DNA of 64,000 nt. Origin: Anseranas semipalmata (Eukaryota > Chordata > Aves > Anseriformes > Anseranatidae). The translations under genes and the position numbers were made by a program. The stretch lies in contig VXAA01001241.1 of NCBI GenBank assembly GCA_013399115.1, positions 704,560 to 768,559 on the forward strand. The letters run 5' to 3'. The notes beneath the pieces are model-generated. The model was not told the origin of the DNA, did no database searches, and worked only from the letters and a program-made list of their open reading frames with translations. Positions 22,906-36,610 of this stretch are shown one piece after another. Each line of letters opens with the position of its first letter. Position 1 is the first letter of the stretch.

Positions 22906-25900
22906 GTGTGATTAGGTATTAATTTTGTTGGTCGATATTGTATTCAACAATGAATCTTATATTTTTTTAGGGTTGTTCTCAGGGGCAATTTCAAAGACTT
23001 CAGCCTCAAGACCTTGAGACCCTGTTCTGTCTCGTTCCAAAGTCTTCCTTTCCCCACAAGGGATTCTGTCTGTGCTTTTTTTTTTCCTGTGTTCATTTAC
23101 GTGTGAGTAATGTGTATGTTTATATACAGTTGCCCAAACGTAATTTGTGCAAGTGTCTATGTATGAGAACTGTTATGCTACCCTTATTTTTATGTGAGGA
23201 AAGATCTAGAGAGATTAATCTGAGACTGGCAAAAGCTTCCATCGTTCTGGTTGATCAAGTTGAAACATTTCTTTCTGTTCTTGGCTATTTTATGATAGCG
23301 CTTCCATATATATATTTCTATGAATCAGACGTATGTACATAAAGGTATCCGTCCATCCTGAATGTGCAGTTTCCATTAATCCTTGCCATAATTAGACATT
23401 TCTGCTTTCCACCTCCCCATGTTAATATTTTCCCGTTTCCAGTTTTGTTTCCCCTCGCTGCTTCTGAAGTCCTTTCATTCAAGCTCAGCTGCTTTTGTAT
23501 TTTTTCTGTTGTCTGGTCATCCACACCTTGAAGTACAGCAAAACAGATGCCTTCTGTTACTGTAGTTTTGCAAAGGTCTGGTTGATTCATATGTAGAGAT
23601 AATGATTTTTAGAGGAAAACAGGATTGGGGTATATCTTTCTGCCATTGTTTTGTACGTTTCTGCTGTTCCTGTACAAGTGGTGGTTCTTGGAATCTCATA
23701 CATGGGCTATTCTGATATGCAACTTTATAAGAACAGCAGAAATTTCACCCATGATTGCAGGGTGACTCTATCTAATGTTGAGGCATTTAAGATAGCAGTG
23801 GAAGAAAGAACAAGAGTTCTTTCTTTGTAAGACATAGTATATTCCCTTCACTGCATTCCCAGGTGTTGCTGTTGTATTTCTGAAGCTTACCAAAAATTTG
23901 AGATTGCATGAAATGTTTTGAGTCTATGTAGGTACTCAGTCATTTACTTTCTATGCTTTTAGTAATGTCAAGCCACAGCTTGCAGCCAAATCAGGCACAG
24001 AAGACATTTGCTTTGTTCACAGCAAGTTGAGATTGCTACCTGATCCACACTGCTCCTAAAGAAAAAGGAAAACCGGGAGGCATTTAAAGAGACACTAATG
24101 AAATGCTCTGGTGGGTTTTTAATGTGTTTCATATGAGACTGCCGTTCTTGTGCAAGATCAATTTCTAAATAGAATGTAAATAATTTCTAAATTTGCTTTC
24201 TTGACCTTCTGACATCCCTTTTCTTAATCCCGTCATCTCTTCTGATGTAAAGTGATGACATGGCATAGAAAAAGGGAGAGAGTAATTTTTCTCAACAATA
24301 AATATGTGTTTACACTCACGGAACGCATGTTGACACCAGGTAGAGATAAGGCACTGCAGTGCGCGAGGGTTTGGTGGGACAGCTCCGCCGTGCTGGCGGT
24401 TCAGTGTGCGAGGAGGAGCTGAGAGACACTTCGCGGTAGTAGAGGTTTTCCCAGCTGTTGTCAGCTCACCTGGGGCTCTGGAGGAATGCGTAGTGAAAAA
24501 GGCTGTGGCGTTGAGGTTTGTGACTCTTCATTTTATTTTTGCAGTCCTTGAAAATGAAAACAATTGCCAACGGTGCTCAGTAAGATGGGGGTGGGCGTAG
24601 CTGTGAGAGTGCCTTTGGCAGGGATACCCACACCATTCAGGTTTATGCAGGAGGCCAAAGACTGGTTTGATTTATCTCATCTTCTGTTGTTACAGCTACT
24701 TTCCTGCCTTTGTACCTTCAGGTTTTTGGGGGGTTGTTTGTTTTGTTTTTACTTTGAGTGCTATTTTCTTAGAGGCTTTGGTTTTTGTCAGTAACTACTC
24801 AAGATCTAGGATGGAGTTGTAGGCAGGTGTGTGTGTGCTGATCTGTGTTGTGCCTCGTGAGCAACCCGGAGTTACGTTCATCTAAGTGACAGGAATGACA
24901 TGACTTAGCTACTGGATTCTGGGTTGATGGGTAAAGGACACACTTCTTTCAGTAAGTTTTTACTTCAGAAATGCTTTGGTGTAACTTCTCTCAGGTTTTG
25001 CACTCAGGTCACCAACTAATTTATTTTAAACCCTTAGTCATTGAATACCAGCTTTTTAAATAAGTGACTGAAGATACAGATAACTTGTGTTCTGAAACAC
25101 ATAAGCATCTAAATGCCATTGGTGTCTGTATTTCTGAGTATTGGCACAAACACATGGACAAAATGATTTTTAACAAAGCATGTTGAAGTATTGGAGGCTA
25201 CTGTGCTATAAAACAGCTTGTGCAAAGCTATACTGCGAGAAATCTCATGTGGTGGTTAGTGTGGTACTTTAGGAATGGTTCCATTCTCTACCTTTCATAA
25301 TGTGGAGAGTAAAGGTTCTACTTCTCTGTTCCTGTATCTTTTGTTTTTGGAGACCCCAGTTTCCCCAAAATTTCGTGGTAATACACAGATATATTTTGTA
25401 GATTAGTCACTGTGATCTTTTCATCATTGTTCTGTACTGTGTTGTCTTTGTTTTTAGGGCTTTCTGATAGGGAAAGTCCTTGTATTGGACTTGTATTCTT
25501 AATTAAGTCTATCTTGGGAGAACCTTACAAGTAGAGATTTATATCCGATCTGCATTTCTGAAGCTCTATGTTTGTATTTGTTGAAATGGATAGGTGCTGA
25601 GATGGCCAGTGCTTGGAACAGAGATTTACTTGTCAGCGATCCTCTTCCAGAAAGACTATACCATAAACATTTATAATTTTAATGGTACTCTACTTTTTCT
25701 TAAACTGGTTAAATAGCACACAGCAGCACAAACTAATACCAGTGATTATAGTTGAAGACAATTCATTTGATTTCTTCGTGAGAACATAAATGGCATGGCT
25801 TCAGCATCTGAAATTTGGTACTTTAGAATGAAGCTTTTAGCTACGTCTTAAATGTATCACCATTTTTTTTTCTTTTGAGAATAAAGAAAAACAGATTTTA

Positions 25901-28900
25901 GCTGGCTGTGCAACTTTCGCTTCAATTTGACTTTATTTTTATTTTCAAATTTAATATTTAGTAATGAGGAAATTTTGCAGGGAATTTTAAGGACAACTTC
26001 AAAGAAAATAAATGCTGTGAAAACCAGGCCATTCACATCACCAGTAAAGACAAAAATTTCATTGGAGAGTCCTCCTGTCCCTGCCAAAGTGACCTTGGTT
26101 GGTGGAAAGATGACAGAGTGCTTTCCTGGCTGTGCCTGACAGCAGTGCGATAGCAGCACATTTGACAAATCGCTCACATTAAAATGGGGGGCACTTTCGG
26201 CAGCACTGGCGTCCCTATCCATCAGTCCTGATTACTACACAAACGTCAGACGTGGCACAGAGCGCATTTGTCAGAGAGAGTAAAAAGCAGTTGTTAGTAA
26301 GAGCACTACCTGTCATACTAATGGACTTAAGCACGCTCCATCCTGACTTGCAGGAGCCAGCAGATTTGCAAAATGGCTTGACCAGTACTTTGAGAAAACA
26401 CTTTGTTTGTGGAGTGCGTGGGCTAATTAAACAGGGAGAATTATTAACTTTGGGTATGGATGATTGAAAAGTTTCTTGAGTGCTTTGGCCATCTGAAGCA
26501 TATTTGGGAGACTGTTCCGCAGACTGCTTAATGCAGTAGGTAGTCAAAATGGATGCTGTTAAAAATCTTTGAAATTCCTAACACGGATGAGGGTTTTCTG
26601 TGTGCTATATAATAAGAATTGCTTCCAAAAAAGTAAGGTAAAGAAGTGGGTGTGGATTGACATTTTCTGTCATGTCTGCCTGTTCTTGTATCTTTCGCCC
26701 ATCTTTCTCGAGGGATATATATGCACTTCCAATCACTGGAAAGTTTGAAACCTTATCATAAAAGGTAGAGTTCTTTACCATAAAAAATAAATAAATACAG
26801 AACTGATCTATTTTATTGGAAAATGGGTCTACCTTAACTTACAATGCCTGTTTAATTTTGTCAAAGAAAGATGCTTTGAATATTTACTTGCATAGTTGAA
26901 ATTGATATGATGAGCCTTTGACTTCATTTTGCACCTTTTGGCTTCTTGAAATACTGTTCTTCTTCAACACAGGTGGAATTAACCTAGCAAAAAAATAAAT
27001 ACATGTAAATCTGCACCCCATCCAGTATAGTGGATACAGCAAACATCAGGTGCAGATAGCACGTCCACTTGTCTGGAAGAATTTACAAAGGATTTTCTGT
27101 GTTGATTGTAAGAATGTGCATAGTCCATAACTGAGTTTATTACTACCTTTTGATCAGATGGGCAGGTTTCTTCCTATCTTGGTCATATGCATAGTTCCCA
27201 GTTTAAGGAGGAGCAGAATAGGAGAACATTTGCTGAAAAATTCTTGTCATAAGAAGTAGATCTATTTTCTGTGGGTTGCTGATGGTGACTGTGGCTTGCT
27301 TTGTTTTGGTTTTACTATTCTATGTCAGTCATAAAGCATACAGTTTCTGAAGATTTCTGTGTCACAATTAAGGAATTCTACAGAAAGATCGTCATTTTCT
27401 ATTAAATGAAATCACTAGTTTCTATTTAAACCAACTGATTTTATGAGAGAGTAGGACTATCTCGTAAAGAAACTGCAGAACTCTGGCATGACACTTACAA
27501 TGTAAAACTGCCGTTCCTAAGTGCTTATTAGAAACAACTCTTCTGTTTTTCACTCATTCATTAGTCAGCATTCAGTGGATAATTAATTTCTGATTCTTCT
27601 ATTCTTCCTAACATGAAGCTCTACATTGTTTTTATTATTATTATTATTAATTATTTATTTATATAAGCTCAGCTCAGTTTAGATTTTCTTTATCAAGTTT
27701 CTGCTTATAGTGCTCACTTTTACGTTTTATTCTCAAAAATGAGGTGTTAGAACTGAATCACTTGTGTGACTGCAGTCATCCTACTTCTCTAACTGTAAGC
27801 ATTTGGAATGTTTTTTAGGAAATGGACATTTAAAAATTGTTTTTATCCTCCACTTGAAGAAGATACTGCACAAAACCAGGAAATTTAGTGCTAATATTCA
27901 GCTATGTAGTTTTTGTTTAGGTGAACTGTTGGTCTTACAATGAGATTATAATAGGAGTGGACAGACTACAGAGACCATCTGACAGTGCTTCTGAACATTC
28001 TAAGCTAGTAACTATTACTGGTTATATAAGAGGCCTTTATTAAGGGACTATTTAACTTTAAGTATTGCTACTATGTCAAATTGTTATTGTTTCAAATTTA
28101 GGTCATGGAGTCATTGTGGAAGATTCTTTCTAGGAGTTCTGAAGTAAATATTTCACCACCTGTGACTATAAGCCAAGTGTCCATATCCTCGTGAGCCTCT
28201 GCTGCAGAGGTTTAATACAAAATAACTGCCTTTTAAAATGTGTAATGTATACATGAATGAAAGTTGTGAGACTTTAAATGCGTTGTAAAGGGTTTTTTTC
28301 GTGATAGGACTAAATTTATTTTCATCAGATGATCATTATTTCTGCCCTTGGCAAAGAGAAACTGAGCTCTAAGTTTGCCAGCGAAGACTTCAGCGTTTGG
28401 TGAGCTTAAAAATGAGTACAGACCCTGCTTGTCATTTTAGAGCTTTGTCAAAATATCTGTTGAAGATGAGCAATTGAAAAAATCATTATTCTAATTTTAC
28501 AGAATCCTAAGCATAGGATTATTTTCCTCACAGGAAAATGAGAATCATTTTTGCAAATAAATATTCCAGAAGAAGCGAGTCATTTAAGTTCAAATGTGTT
28601 TACACATTTGAAGCTCACTGTACAGAAGCCATTGTTTACATTGGTCAAGCTAATGTGTTTGACCAAATGCTCACACATAGTTTGTTGTTGTGCGTGCTCT
28701 GTTTTGAGGTTGAACTTTTCTTCTGCTAAATAGAAATTATCAATTTCTTACATTACAGAATGAACTTGGAGATCTCTCACCCTTCCTCCTGTACTTTAAA
28801 TTAGATTTAGAGCATTTGATGCAGTTGCAGAGTTTGCTACCAAGTTGAAACAATGGGGTGACGAGTTTGGAATATGGGTATTCTTCTTTGGCATCTTTCT

Positions 28901-31900
28901 ATTAAAAATAAAAAAAAGGCCTGGATTATTAGTAAATGTGTCCAGTGTGTTTGTGTTCCCTGGCACATCATTGCCTTATTTCTTTATAATCTTCCTGCTT
29001 TGGGAGGTATTAGCCTGATTATTTTCACTGTCGTAATTAAATTAAGAATGGATTACTGGAATCGCATCTCTTACTAAGAAGGGAATTTCACTGTTTCAAA
29101 ATGTGGCACTAACTCTGGTTTTAGTTAATTGGACTCCACTGAAACAGTGGCGTAACCTTCTGTACATCTGCGAGTGTGCAGCAGTAATCCTGAGCCAGTA
29201 GTTCCAAAGAGCTTCGTATGTGTTTGTTTTACTAGAAAGATCTCGTTAAAATTACATCGTATTGGTCAGCAGTGATTACTTAACTTCATATGTTCAAAAC
29301 AATCTTAGGTAGAAGATTCTGTAGATGTTATGTATTATATTCATCATTTCATCACATATTGCATCCTGGTATGCATGACACTGCAGCTTTCTGTGCTTTT
29401 GTATTGATGAAAGCAGTGGCTTGAGAAGGTAAACCATCTCTCCATCATCGTGGCCTCCCTGCTCTGCCTTTCTCTTTTCTTCTGAACAGCTGTAACCAGT
29501 TGTGGCTGTATTTACAGTAACAAGTACAGGTCATGTTTTGTTCACTAACTTTGAAAAGAATATCTGTAAATACATTTATTATTGGAATTTCCACACAACC
29601 AAGAACATACCACATATAATGTTCACTAAACTAATCAAAATCTGCAATTAGCTCTCTGAAATTTGATCTTCTTCCACAACAGAGTGAAAGCCAAGTTGAT
29701 CTTAAATTCTCTGGAAAACAGAAATTTTTGTAACAGTTTTTCTGTCCAAAACACAGCAATTTAGGCAAGAAATGAAATTCCCAACAGTTTCATGACTACT
29801 CAGCATGAACCCTGAGCAGTCTGTCAGGTTCTCGGATCAGCTGGTGTCTTAGGAAGGTGATGTGGAGTTTGAAACCTGTAGGCATTTTCTGGAGGGTGTT
29901 TTTATTTGTTTTTTTTTTTTTTTTCTTTTTTTTCTTCCCTCTTAAGGCAGCATGGAGAATTTGTAAGGCAAATTCTGGCAGGCTGTCATGGAATCTATTG
30001 AAAATAATGAACTGTGGCAGCTGGGTTTTCCATCTAACTCTCATCTTCACCAGTGAGCTCCTCTAACAATATTTTTACTGCTTTCCACTGCACATTGGGA
30101 TGCAGTTACAGGGATATATGAGGAATGGTTAACCTAATGATTGTTCTGGGGACTGTTAAAGAAGCCCTGAGGTTTATAGATTACAGCATCATTGTGTCCC
30201 AGAAGTTAATAAGGGAGGGGTGTTGTCAATAGATGTTTCAAAGGCTTTTAAAGAAAGTTCAGTCGTGCAGCTCAGAAGCGTGATGACAATAGTCTGCACT
30301 TCGCATGTTGTTGATGTCAGGAATCCATATGGCAGGAAATGAGCAGAGCTGTGGGACGCTGGTAGAGGGGACTGAATGCTGTGTAACACAGTGGCCAAGG
30401 TAGAGCTCTGCCACAGTAACAGGAGCAATCTTTTCAAGCACAAACCTTTGAGTCTATGAAGTTGTGCTTTGAATATTGAATCATTTATTTCAGTATTTTC
30501 CTTATACATAGTTTATGGATATTATCACTTGCATATTTCATCCCAGTCTTGCATGTTCTGTATGTATTTGCATAGTCTGTAAACTGTGAAGAGGATCATC
30601 CTTTTGCACATGGTTGGGAAGGACAAGTTGTGCTTTCATTAGTATTTTCTTTCTGGCACAACTAGCGATGCCGTATTAAAACCTTAGAGCCTACATTCAT
30701 TCAAATGTCAAAATGGGAGAATTCGTCCGTAGCTGATCTTTCTTACTCTAAATCTATACATGTGTCTGCTTTTTCAGACTTTTCTATTTATATTAAAATT
30801 TCAAGGAGACAGAAAGATATTGAATGTGTCAGAGTTCACTGCTAAAAATCGATATTTTGTAGAGGACAAGCCCTTTGTTCAGTATACTGTGTTTTGAACA
30901 AACAGTAGTAGAATCATAAAAATTTGCACACTTCTGTTTCTACATGACTTCAGTGTTTCCTCGAAAGGAAGTTTGGTTTTTTTTTTTTTTTTTCTTGAAG
31001 GTCTTGTTACCTAGTTTGGAAATTTCCCTTGTCCTTTACTTGCTGGTGTACTTATCTTTGTGTAGTAGGCTGCTTGAACATAGTGAAACAATAGTCTCTG
31101 AAACTGCGAGAGTTCAACTCCTCTTTAGGTTTTGATGAAAAACAGTGCTTGCTTATACACAGAATTTCATACTGTGTTTAAAATATCCCATAAAAGCTTA
31201 TTGAAGCAGATGGAGAAAATTCATGAGACATTCCAACAAACAAGTACATTCTCTTAACTATTTATATACTTATTCTTAATAGCATTATATCAGTTTGCCA
31301 TTTTTTACAACGGTATAAATTTATACTTCATGAACATGTCCAAACTTGATGAGTTAAGGAAATGTTAGTTAAGGTAATCCTTTATTTTTCTTGTACAGTT
31401 TGACCTACCTGATTGGATAATAGCAGGATATTTCCTTGGGGGGGGGGAGGTGTAAAAAGATAAATGCTTTATTTATCTGTATATAAAAATGTATGTGTAT
31501 GAAGAAATATTGTCAATAAATTTAAGATTCAGTGACAGTTCTGCTCTATTTTATACTGTTCTTGTTCAAGCTTTGTAGTACATTTTGTTAAAAATAGGGT
31601 AGAGGAGGCAAGGAGATCTTCAGACGTGACAATTGCTTAAAGTGGTGTTTTCAGTGATGGAAAAGACAGCAGTTCCCCAAGGAAGGAAAAACAGCCTTAC
31701 AGTTATTTTATTCTCTGTATGTTCACATCTGAACAGCTGGAGAGAAGCCTGCTTGAAATGGGAATCATCACTTTTGTTGATGATTGTTTTGCCTTTCATT
31801 TATCTCCCTCTGTATTTTTGAAACTGCTGCTAATTTGCCAGTATCGTTGNATACACAAGATTTTAATTTTCACAAGAAATTAAGAGACTATTCTGGACAA

Positions 31901-33291
31901 GGTGAAATTAAGTTTTATTTCAATACCGACTTCTTAAATATTCAGAAGGATTAGTTCACTTGTCATTCCTCTGATGGGAATCTGGGAATGTGATAACGTG
32001 TATTGCTATGACGAGATATTGCCAGCTATTGTATCCTTAACATTTGTCCTTACTGAATTTCTACTGAAAAAACAGGAGAGCCTCTGGAAAACACTCTGAA
32101 ACAGATTTCATGTATTAATTCTGAAAAGGAGAGAATTGTAATCTTATTATTAAATCAAGTTTATTCATTTGATAGGTTGTTATCAAATTTATGAGAACTC
32201 TTCAGTGCACAGAATATCCTTCTGCATGATGAAAACTTATTGCCTCCTCCTTCTGGTCAGATTTTTTTTTTGGTTGGTTGGTTGGTAGTTGTTGTGGGCT
32301 TTTTGTTACAATTCCTTCGATTGTAGTGAAGTTGCACCCATTTGTCCTTCGCAACAGAGCCAGTGTTTGTCTTTAGTCTGTCTAGTTTATATCTATCCTG
32401 CAAAGGGATCTAAGATTGAATTTAAATTTCTTTGTCTGAAAACAATAAAGAAATAAAATGTGTTTTTTTTTTTTTTTTTTTAGCTCAATAGAGTATTATT
32501 ATCTTAAGGATGCAGAACTACCTCTCTGCTGGTTTCTCTGCCCATCTGTTTCTTATCCTCTACTAGTTCTTTTCCTGAACATGTTGTAGATGTACATGGA
32601 AGGAAAAGATACCTGGGATATTTCTCTGCTACAGATACACAACAGTAGTGATCCTTAGATGCAGGGCTCTCTGACTGTACAACTGCGATAAACTTTGGTA
32701 CAGGGTTGGGTGGGTACAATCGTCTTTCTAATGAATTAAATGGCAAATTTATTTTTACTTCAGCAGGTAGGAATTTCTCCTTTGGCAAAGCTAGATCTCT
32801 TGGTGGAGCTCTATGCTGTTTCCCAGTGTTTCAAAACAATTCCTACTGGGCAAAGTCTCTGAGCTGCTTCTGAGGGTTGGCAGAGCGTGGTTGCAGTGGG
32901 AAGGCGTGGGTGTGCAGTGTGGGGAGTGAAGTGCCTGGAAACGGGGCATGCGAATGGAGGTTATTCTTCATGATCAGTGCCAGGCAGAAGGCTGTTGAAG
33001 ATCGAGTTAGCTGATGCCTGAGCTTTTTGGTAGGTCTGTAACGCATACAGAAAGGGGCAGGTACCAGAAGAGGTGCTTCAGTTGTGAAAGTAGTGATGCA
33101 ACTACACAGTGGCTTTGCTGTTCATGACTGGGATGATTTTTTCATTCTCCATATGAGATTGCCTTTGGAATCTTGTCAAGTGAAACGTTTTCCTCCATGA
33201 GGGAGGACGGTCTGTTTGTGCTGTAGCCCCTTCTGCTGAACGTGTGCGCACTGCCCGGGGCGTGCTCCAGAGCTTGCTGTCTGCGTGGGAC
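22906..33291. other. Non-coding; microsatellites and T-tracts
   Basis: This is more than 10 kb of AT-rich unique sequence. It contains a (TTA)n run near 27632-27649, a T-rich block at about 29898-29936, T17 at 30977-30993, a G10 run at 31438-31447, one N at 31850, a (TTGG)n run at 32271-32285 and T19 at 32463-32481. The stretch 26110-26470 has more balanced composition and dense open frames on both strands, but no recognised domain. No gene or named repeat was supported. Confidence 0.55.
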
Positions 33292-33305
33292 CCACCAGAG
33301 GAGCG
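33292..33305 (+). promoter_or_regulatory. Possible CTCF site
   Basis: CCACCAGAGGAGCG matches the CTCF core (of the form CCACCAGAGGGCG) at all but one position. It sits in a small GC-richer patch (about 33200-33330). A weaker partial match, CCAGCAGGGCTGGC, lies at 33845-33858. Single matches of this quality occur by chance at appreciable frequency. Confidence 0.25.
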
Positions 33306-34044
33306 TGGTGCTCGTGCTTGACCTCTAATGGCAAATGTTCGAGCTGGGGCTTTCCACTGGAGTTTAAGATTCATCTGTATCTGGGTGGGCAAACTGTGAC
33401 CAAGGAAGACTTGAAATAAATGGCTCTTTATTTCCTTTTTTTAACTTCACAAATTTATGTCTCAGGAAGTGACAGATGTTTAAAATGAGAAAGTGAGGGG
33501 GTTATTTGGCTTTGGTTTTGTTTGACATTTGATAAACTAATGAGAAATTATAAGGAATGATGAACGAAGTAGTTCAGCACAAACGTCTCTAAATAAGCGT
33601 TAATAAAACGGGGTAATAGATACAGAGTATTTCATTGGGCTAGCAAACAGTGATCTGCAACCATATCAAAATTAAGTTTTTCTGAACTCTTGATGAAAAT
33701 TTCAATGTCTGATTTTAATACTAATTAGATAATATTTTAGATCTAAATGAGGGGCTTTGGTACTAAAATATTTTTGGTGCCAGATTTCAACAGAAGCATT
33801 TGTGGTTTACCTTTGGCACCAGTAGGGTGTAAGGTGAGCAGCTGCCAGCAGGGCTGGCTGCGCTGGGGTGGCAGAGTGGGGCAGGGGGGCTTCGGATTGA
33901 CTCATCTCGGAGCACAGGTTCTGAAATGACACGCTTAATCCCCATGAAAAGGGGACTTGGCAGTGAAGTTTGCGTACTCCCTCCCAGTAATCTGAGAAGT
34001 AGCCGTGACATTGGCTCCAGAGGGAGTTGCTTGGCAGCTTTCCC

Positions 34045-34069
34045 TGTGTGTGTGCGAGAGAGAGAGAGG
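34045..34069. repeat. Compound (TG)n-CGAGA-(GA)n microsatellite
   Basis: A TG run passes directly into a GA run within 25 bases. Confidence 0.9.
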
Positions 34070-36119
34070 TGCTGTAATTAGTGACAATAGAATGTGGAGA
34101 GGGAATACAGAGGAAAAGCCTGAATTTTATTAAATTAAATGTTTTCACCAATAGCTAAGCAACAAGCCACATGTAACACTGAATTAATTATGGAAAATAT
34201 TTGTTCTTCTGCAATAAACTTCATGTGTAAATAGTGCTACTGACAGTAAGGACCGTTCTGTGTTACACATAAACCTTGATATGAAATAAAGGTATATGGA
34301 CACTGGATGGTATAATTTCTGTTCATTTGATTTTTGTATTCAGTATTTTTTTTCTTTCACTTTGAGAAAATTAAGGAGAAAATAAGCGTGAGGCCCCTTT
34401 GAGGCTTTTTGGCTTTTGAAGACGTACGCCACAGATTGTTGCTATATGTATTAGGCGTGAAACAGTTTTTGGTTTTTTGTTCCCTCCACTTTGGGCTTGC
34501 TAAATAGTACATATGCGTTCATAAGTAACGCTTTCCATGACACAAGTCCTAAAAATAGTGCAATTCATGACAAAAACTGGCAATGATTTTCATAGTAGGA
34601 AAACAGAAATGGCTCATAAGCTAATTTAGCATTAAAAATGTATTTTGAGCTAGTACAGCGGCTGGTAGTGATGTCATTGCGTGTATATTCTAATATTGTA
34701 CATAATTTTTGTTTCTGATTTTTAAATACAGAGTTCATTTTGTTAAAGCAATATCTGCACGGCAGGCCGTGTATTTTATGATGATTATTTCCCTTCCCAG
34801 GCTATACAGTGCTACTCAAAGGCAAGCTGTGCTAACCTAGAAATTCACTGTTTGTCTTGTTGTTTCTGAATAACTAGATGAACTAATAATAACCTGAAAG
34901 TATATCAAAAGTGCACTTAGCTGGAGGAAGGTAATGGTCTTTATATTTTACTTGAAAATTTTAATCTGTGAGTTAAATAAGTGGTAGCCGGGATGTTTTA
35001 TAGCAGGAGTTAATGGGAGCTTGTAATGTGCAGCGCGGGCGTGCGGCACAGTGGGAGGAAGGCGCGTTACATCTGCTAGCAGTCTTCCCAGAGCAATAAA
35101 GAAACGCAGTTCTCGTCCTTCAGAGAAAGTGTGTCAACTCTTTCTCTTCGAAAATAGCTCTCCAAACGAGGTTTCTATAGGTGAAAAATAAATGAGATCA
35201 AGTTACTCTTTTTTTGTGCATTCTGAAATCGGACAGCACTATTCACACAGTGCTAACCTCTGAATGGAGACTGGCATGTTTTTGTACGTGCAGAAGATGT
35301 TAATAGAGAACACAAATGAAGAGCCAAGTTAGTTACCATATACTGAGTGTTTAAAGCCTAGACTAGGCTTTGGGATAACATGGCTTGTAATTGCATAGCA
35401 TTTCTTCTTTGTATGTTAAGAATTGGCTTAATTGCAGGCAATCCCTTTGTCAATACTTGAGAAAAAGGAGAATGTAAAGCAGGTGGAACATCATGGTGTC
35501 TGTTTCTTCTGTACCTTCTGGCATTTCCCACCCAGGCCAAAGTTATAACGTTACCATCACAACAAAGACTCCCCAGATTTGTGACAAGTGCTGTCAATAC
35601 AAAAAACAATATCCGTAATACTGTTCTGTGAAAGTACTAACAGATGTGGAAGAAAGCTTTTTTTAGCATGTTCCTGAAGTGGTTGCTGTCCATGGCTTTC
35701 TGAAGGATGCATCCCTCTTCATTTGGTCTATTCATTAACAAATTAAAAAAGCATGGCACATCATCTGTTTCCCTGTCACTTCAAGATAAGCTGGGGGTAA
35801 GGGTTCCTTTCCTTCAATGGCTTCTCTTGCAAGGATTGTTTTTCTTCATATTTTTCTGAAACACTTTCTTCTTTTCACTTGAAACTTCTACTGTAGGATC
35901 TGTCATAAATAATATTTGTATCATAATACAATATTGATAGATTATTTTTAAATGTAGTGCATGTTTGTGGTATGCATCATTGAATATACACATGGATTTT
36001 ATTCCGTTTCTTTGAGTTGGGTCAGATATTTGTTGATTTACTGGGTCATTTATGTAAGAGTTATTGTTTTGTTTGTTAGTTCGTTTGATGTTGTTTTTGT
36101 TTTGTTTTGTTTTTGAAAA
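34070..36119. other. Non-coding, nothing recognised
   Basis: AT-rich unique sequence. A slightly GC-richer interval around 35015-35060 carries several CpGs but no further structure. A (TTTTG)-type run at about 36085-36113 closes the stretch. No gene was recognised. Confidence 0.55.
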
Positions 36120-36610
36120 TACAAAATAAAATCTAGATACCCCAGTCTCTTAGGATAACCAGCTCAAAAATTTGTAGTCCTTATGGGTAGAAACACTTGA
36201 CAGCATCTTGCAGGGATGAATCGTTAGTCCTGCCTTGGGGCAGGCATCCTTTCAGTGTCTTTTCCTGGTGAAGATTAAATTACTATAGAACATACCATCT
36301 GGTACACTAGGTTGAAATCCTTTCTAAGGGTACCACGTACCTTTGTATGCTGTCCCTTTTAGCTGAAGAAAGAAATTTGATTTGGTTCTTAATTCACTCG
36401 TAACAAATCTATGTTGGCTGTTCCACATCTTCTTGTCTTACCCTCACAAAATTCACATTTAGCAATTGGCTCCATGTCATTTGATATCAGAGTTAAGCTG
36501 ACAGATCTATTAATTTCCTCTTCCTCCCCTGTCCCTCATTTTGTAAAGGCAGATATTGGTTTCTGTTCCTCTGGGACACTTCGTCCTCTGAGTGTTCTGA
36601 GATGACCACT
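36120..36610 (-). mobile_element. Very old, broken CR1-like LINE with reverse transcriptase trace
   Basis: Read on the minus strand, 36605 to about 36395 shows remnants in the order of the CR1 reverse transcriptase. A region corresponding to the 'PIYKKGKKEDPGNYRPVSLT' block survives as an Arg-Ser-Val-Ser-Leu-Thr reading. It is followed by a Met-Glu-Pro-Ile stretch and then GCCAACATAGATTT, where CR1 has 'SQHGF'. Further along that strand, near 36240-36120, GCCTGCCCCAAGGCAGGACT and following words resemble the 3' region of ancient CR1 subfamilies. Order and orientation agree with one element carrying internal deletions and many frameshifts. No functional protein is encoded, and the plus-strand open frame at 36411-36605 is the antisense of the remnant. 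Boundaries and subfamily are uncertain. Confidence 0.5.

Noticed and set aside
22506..22915. Several 64-80 codon open frames
   Set aside because: They are translations of the CR1 3' region on both strands, which is non-coding.
32443..32481. AATAAA motifs followed by a T-run, resembling a polyadenylation site
   Set aside because: No upstream exon or gene supports it, and AATAAA is frequent by chance in AT-rich DNA.
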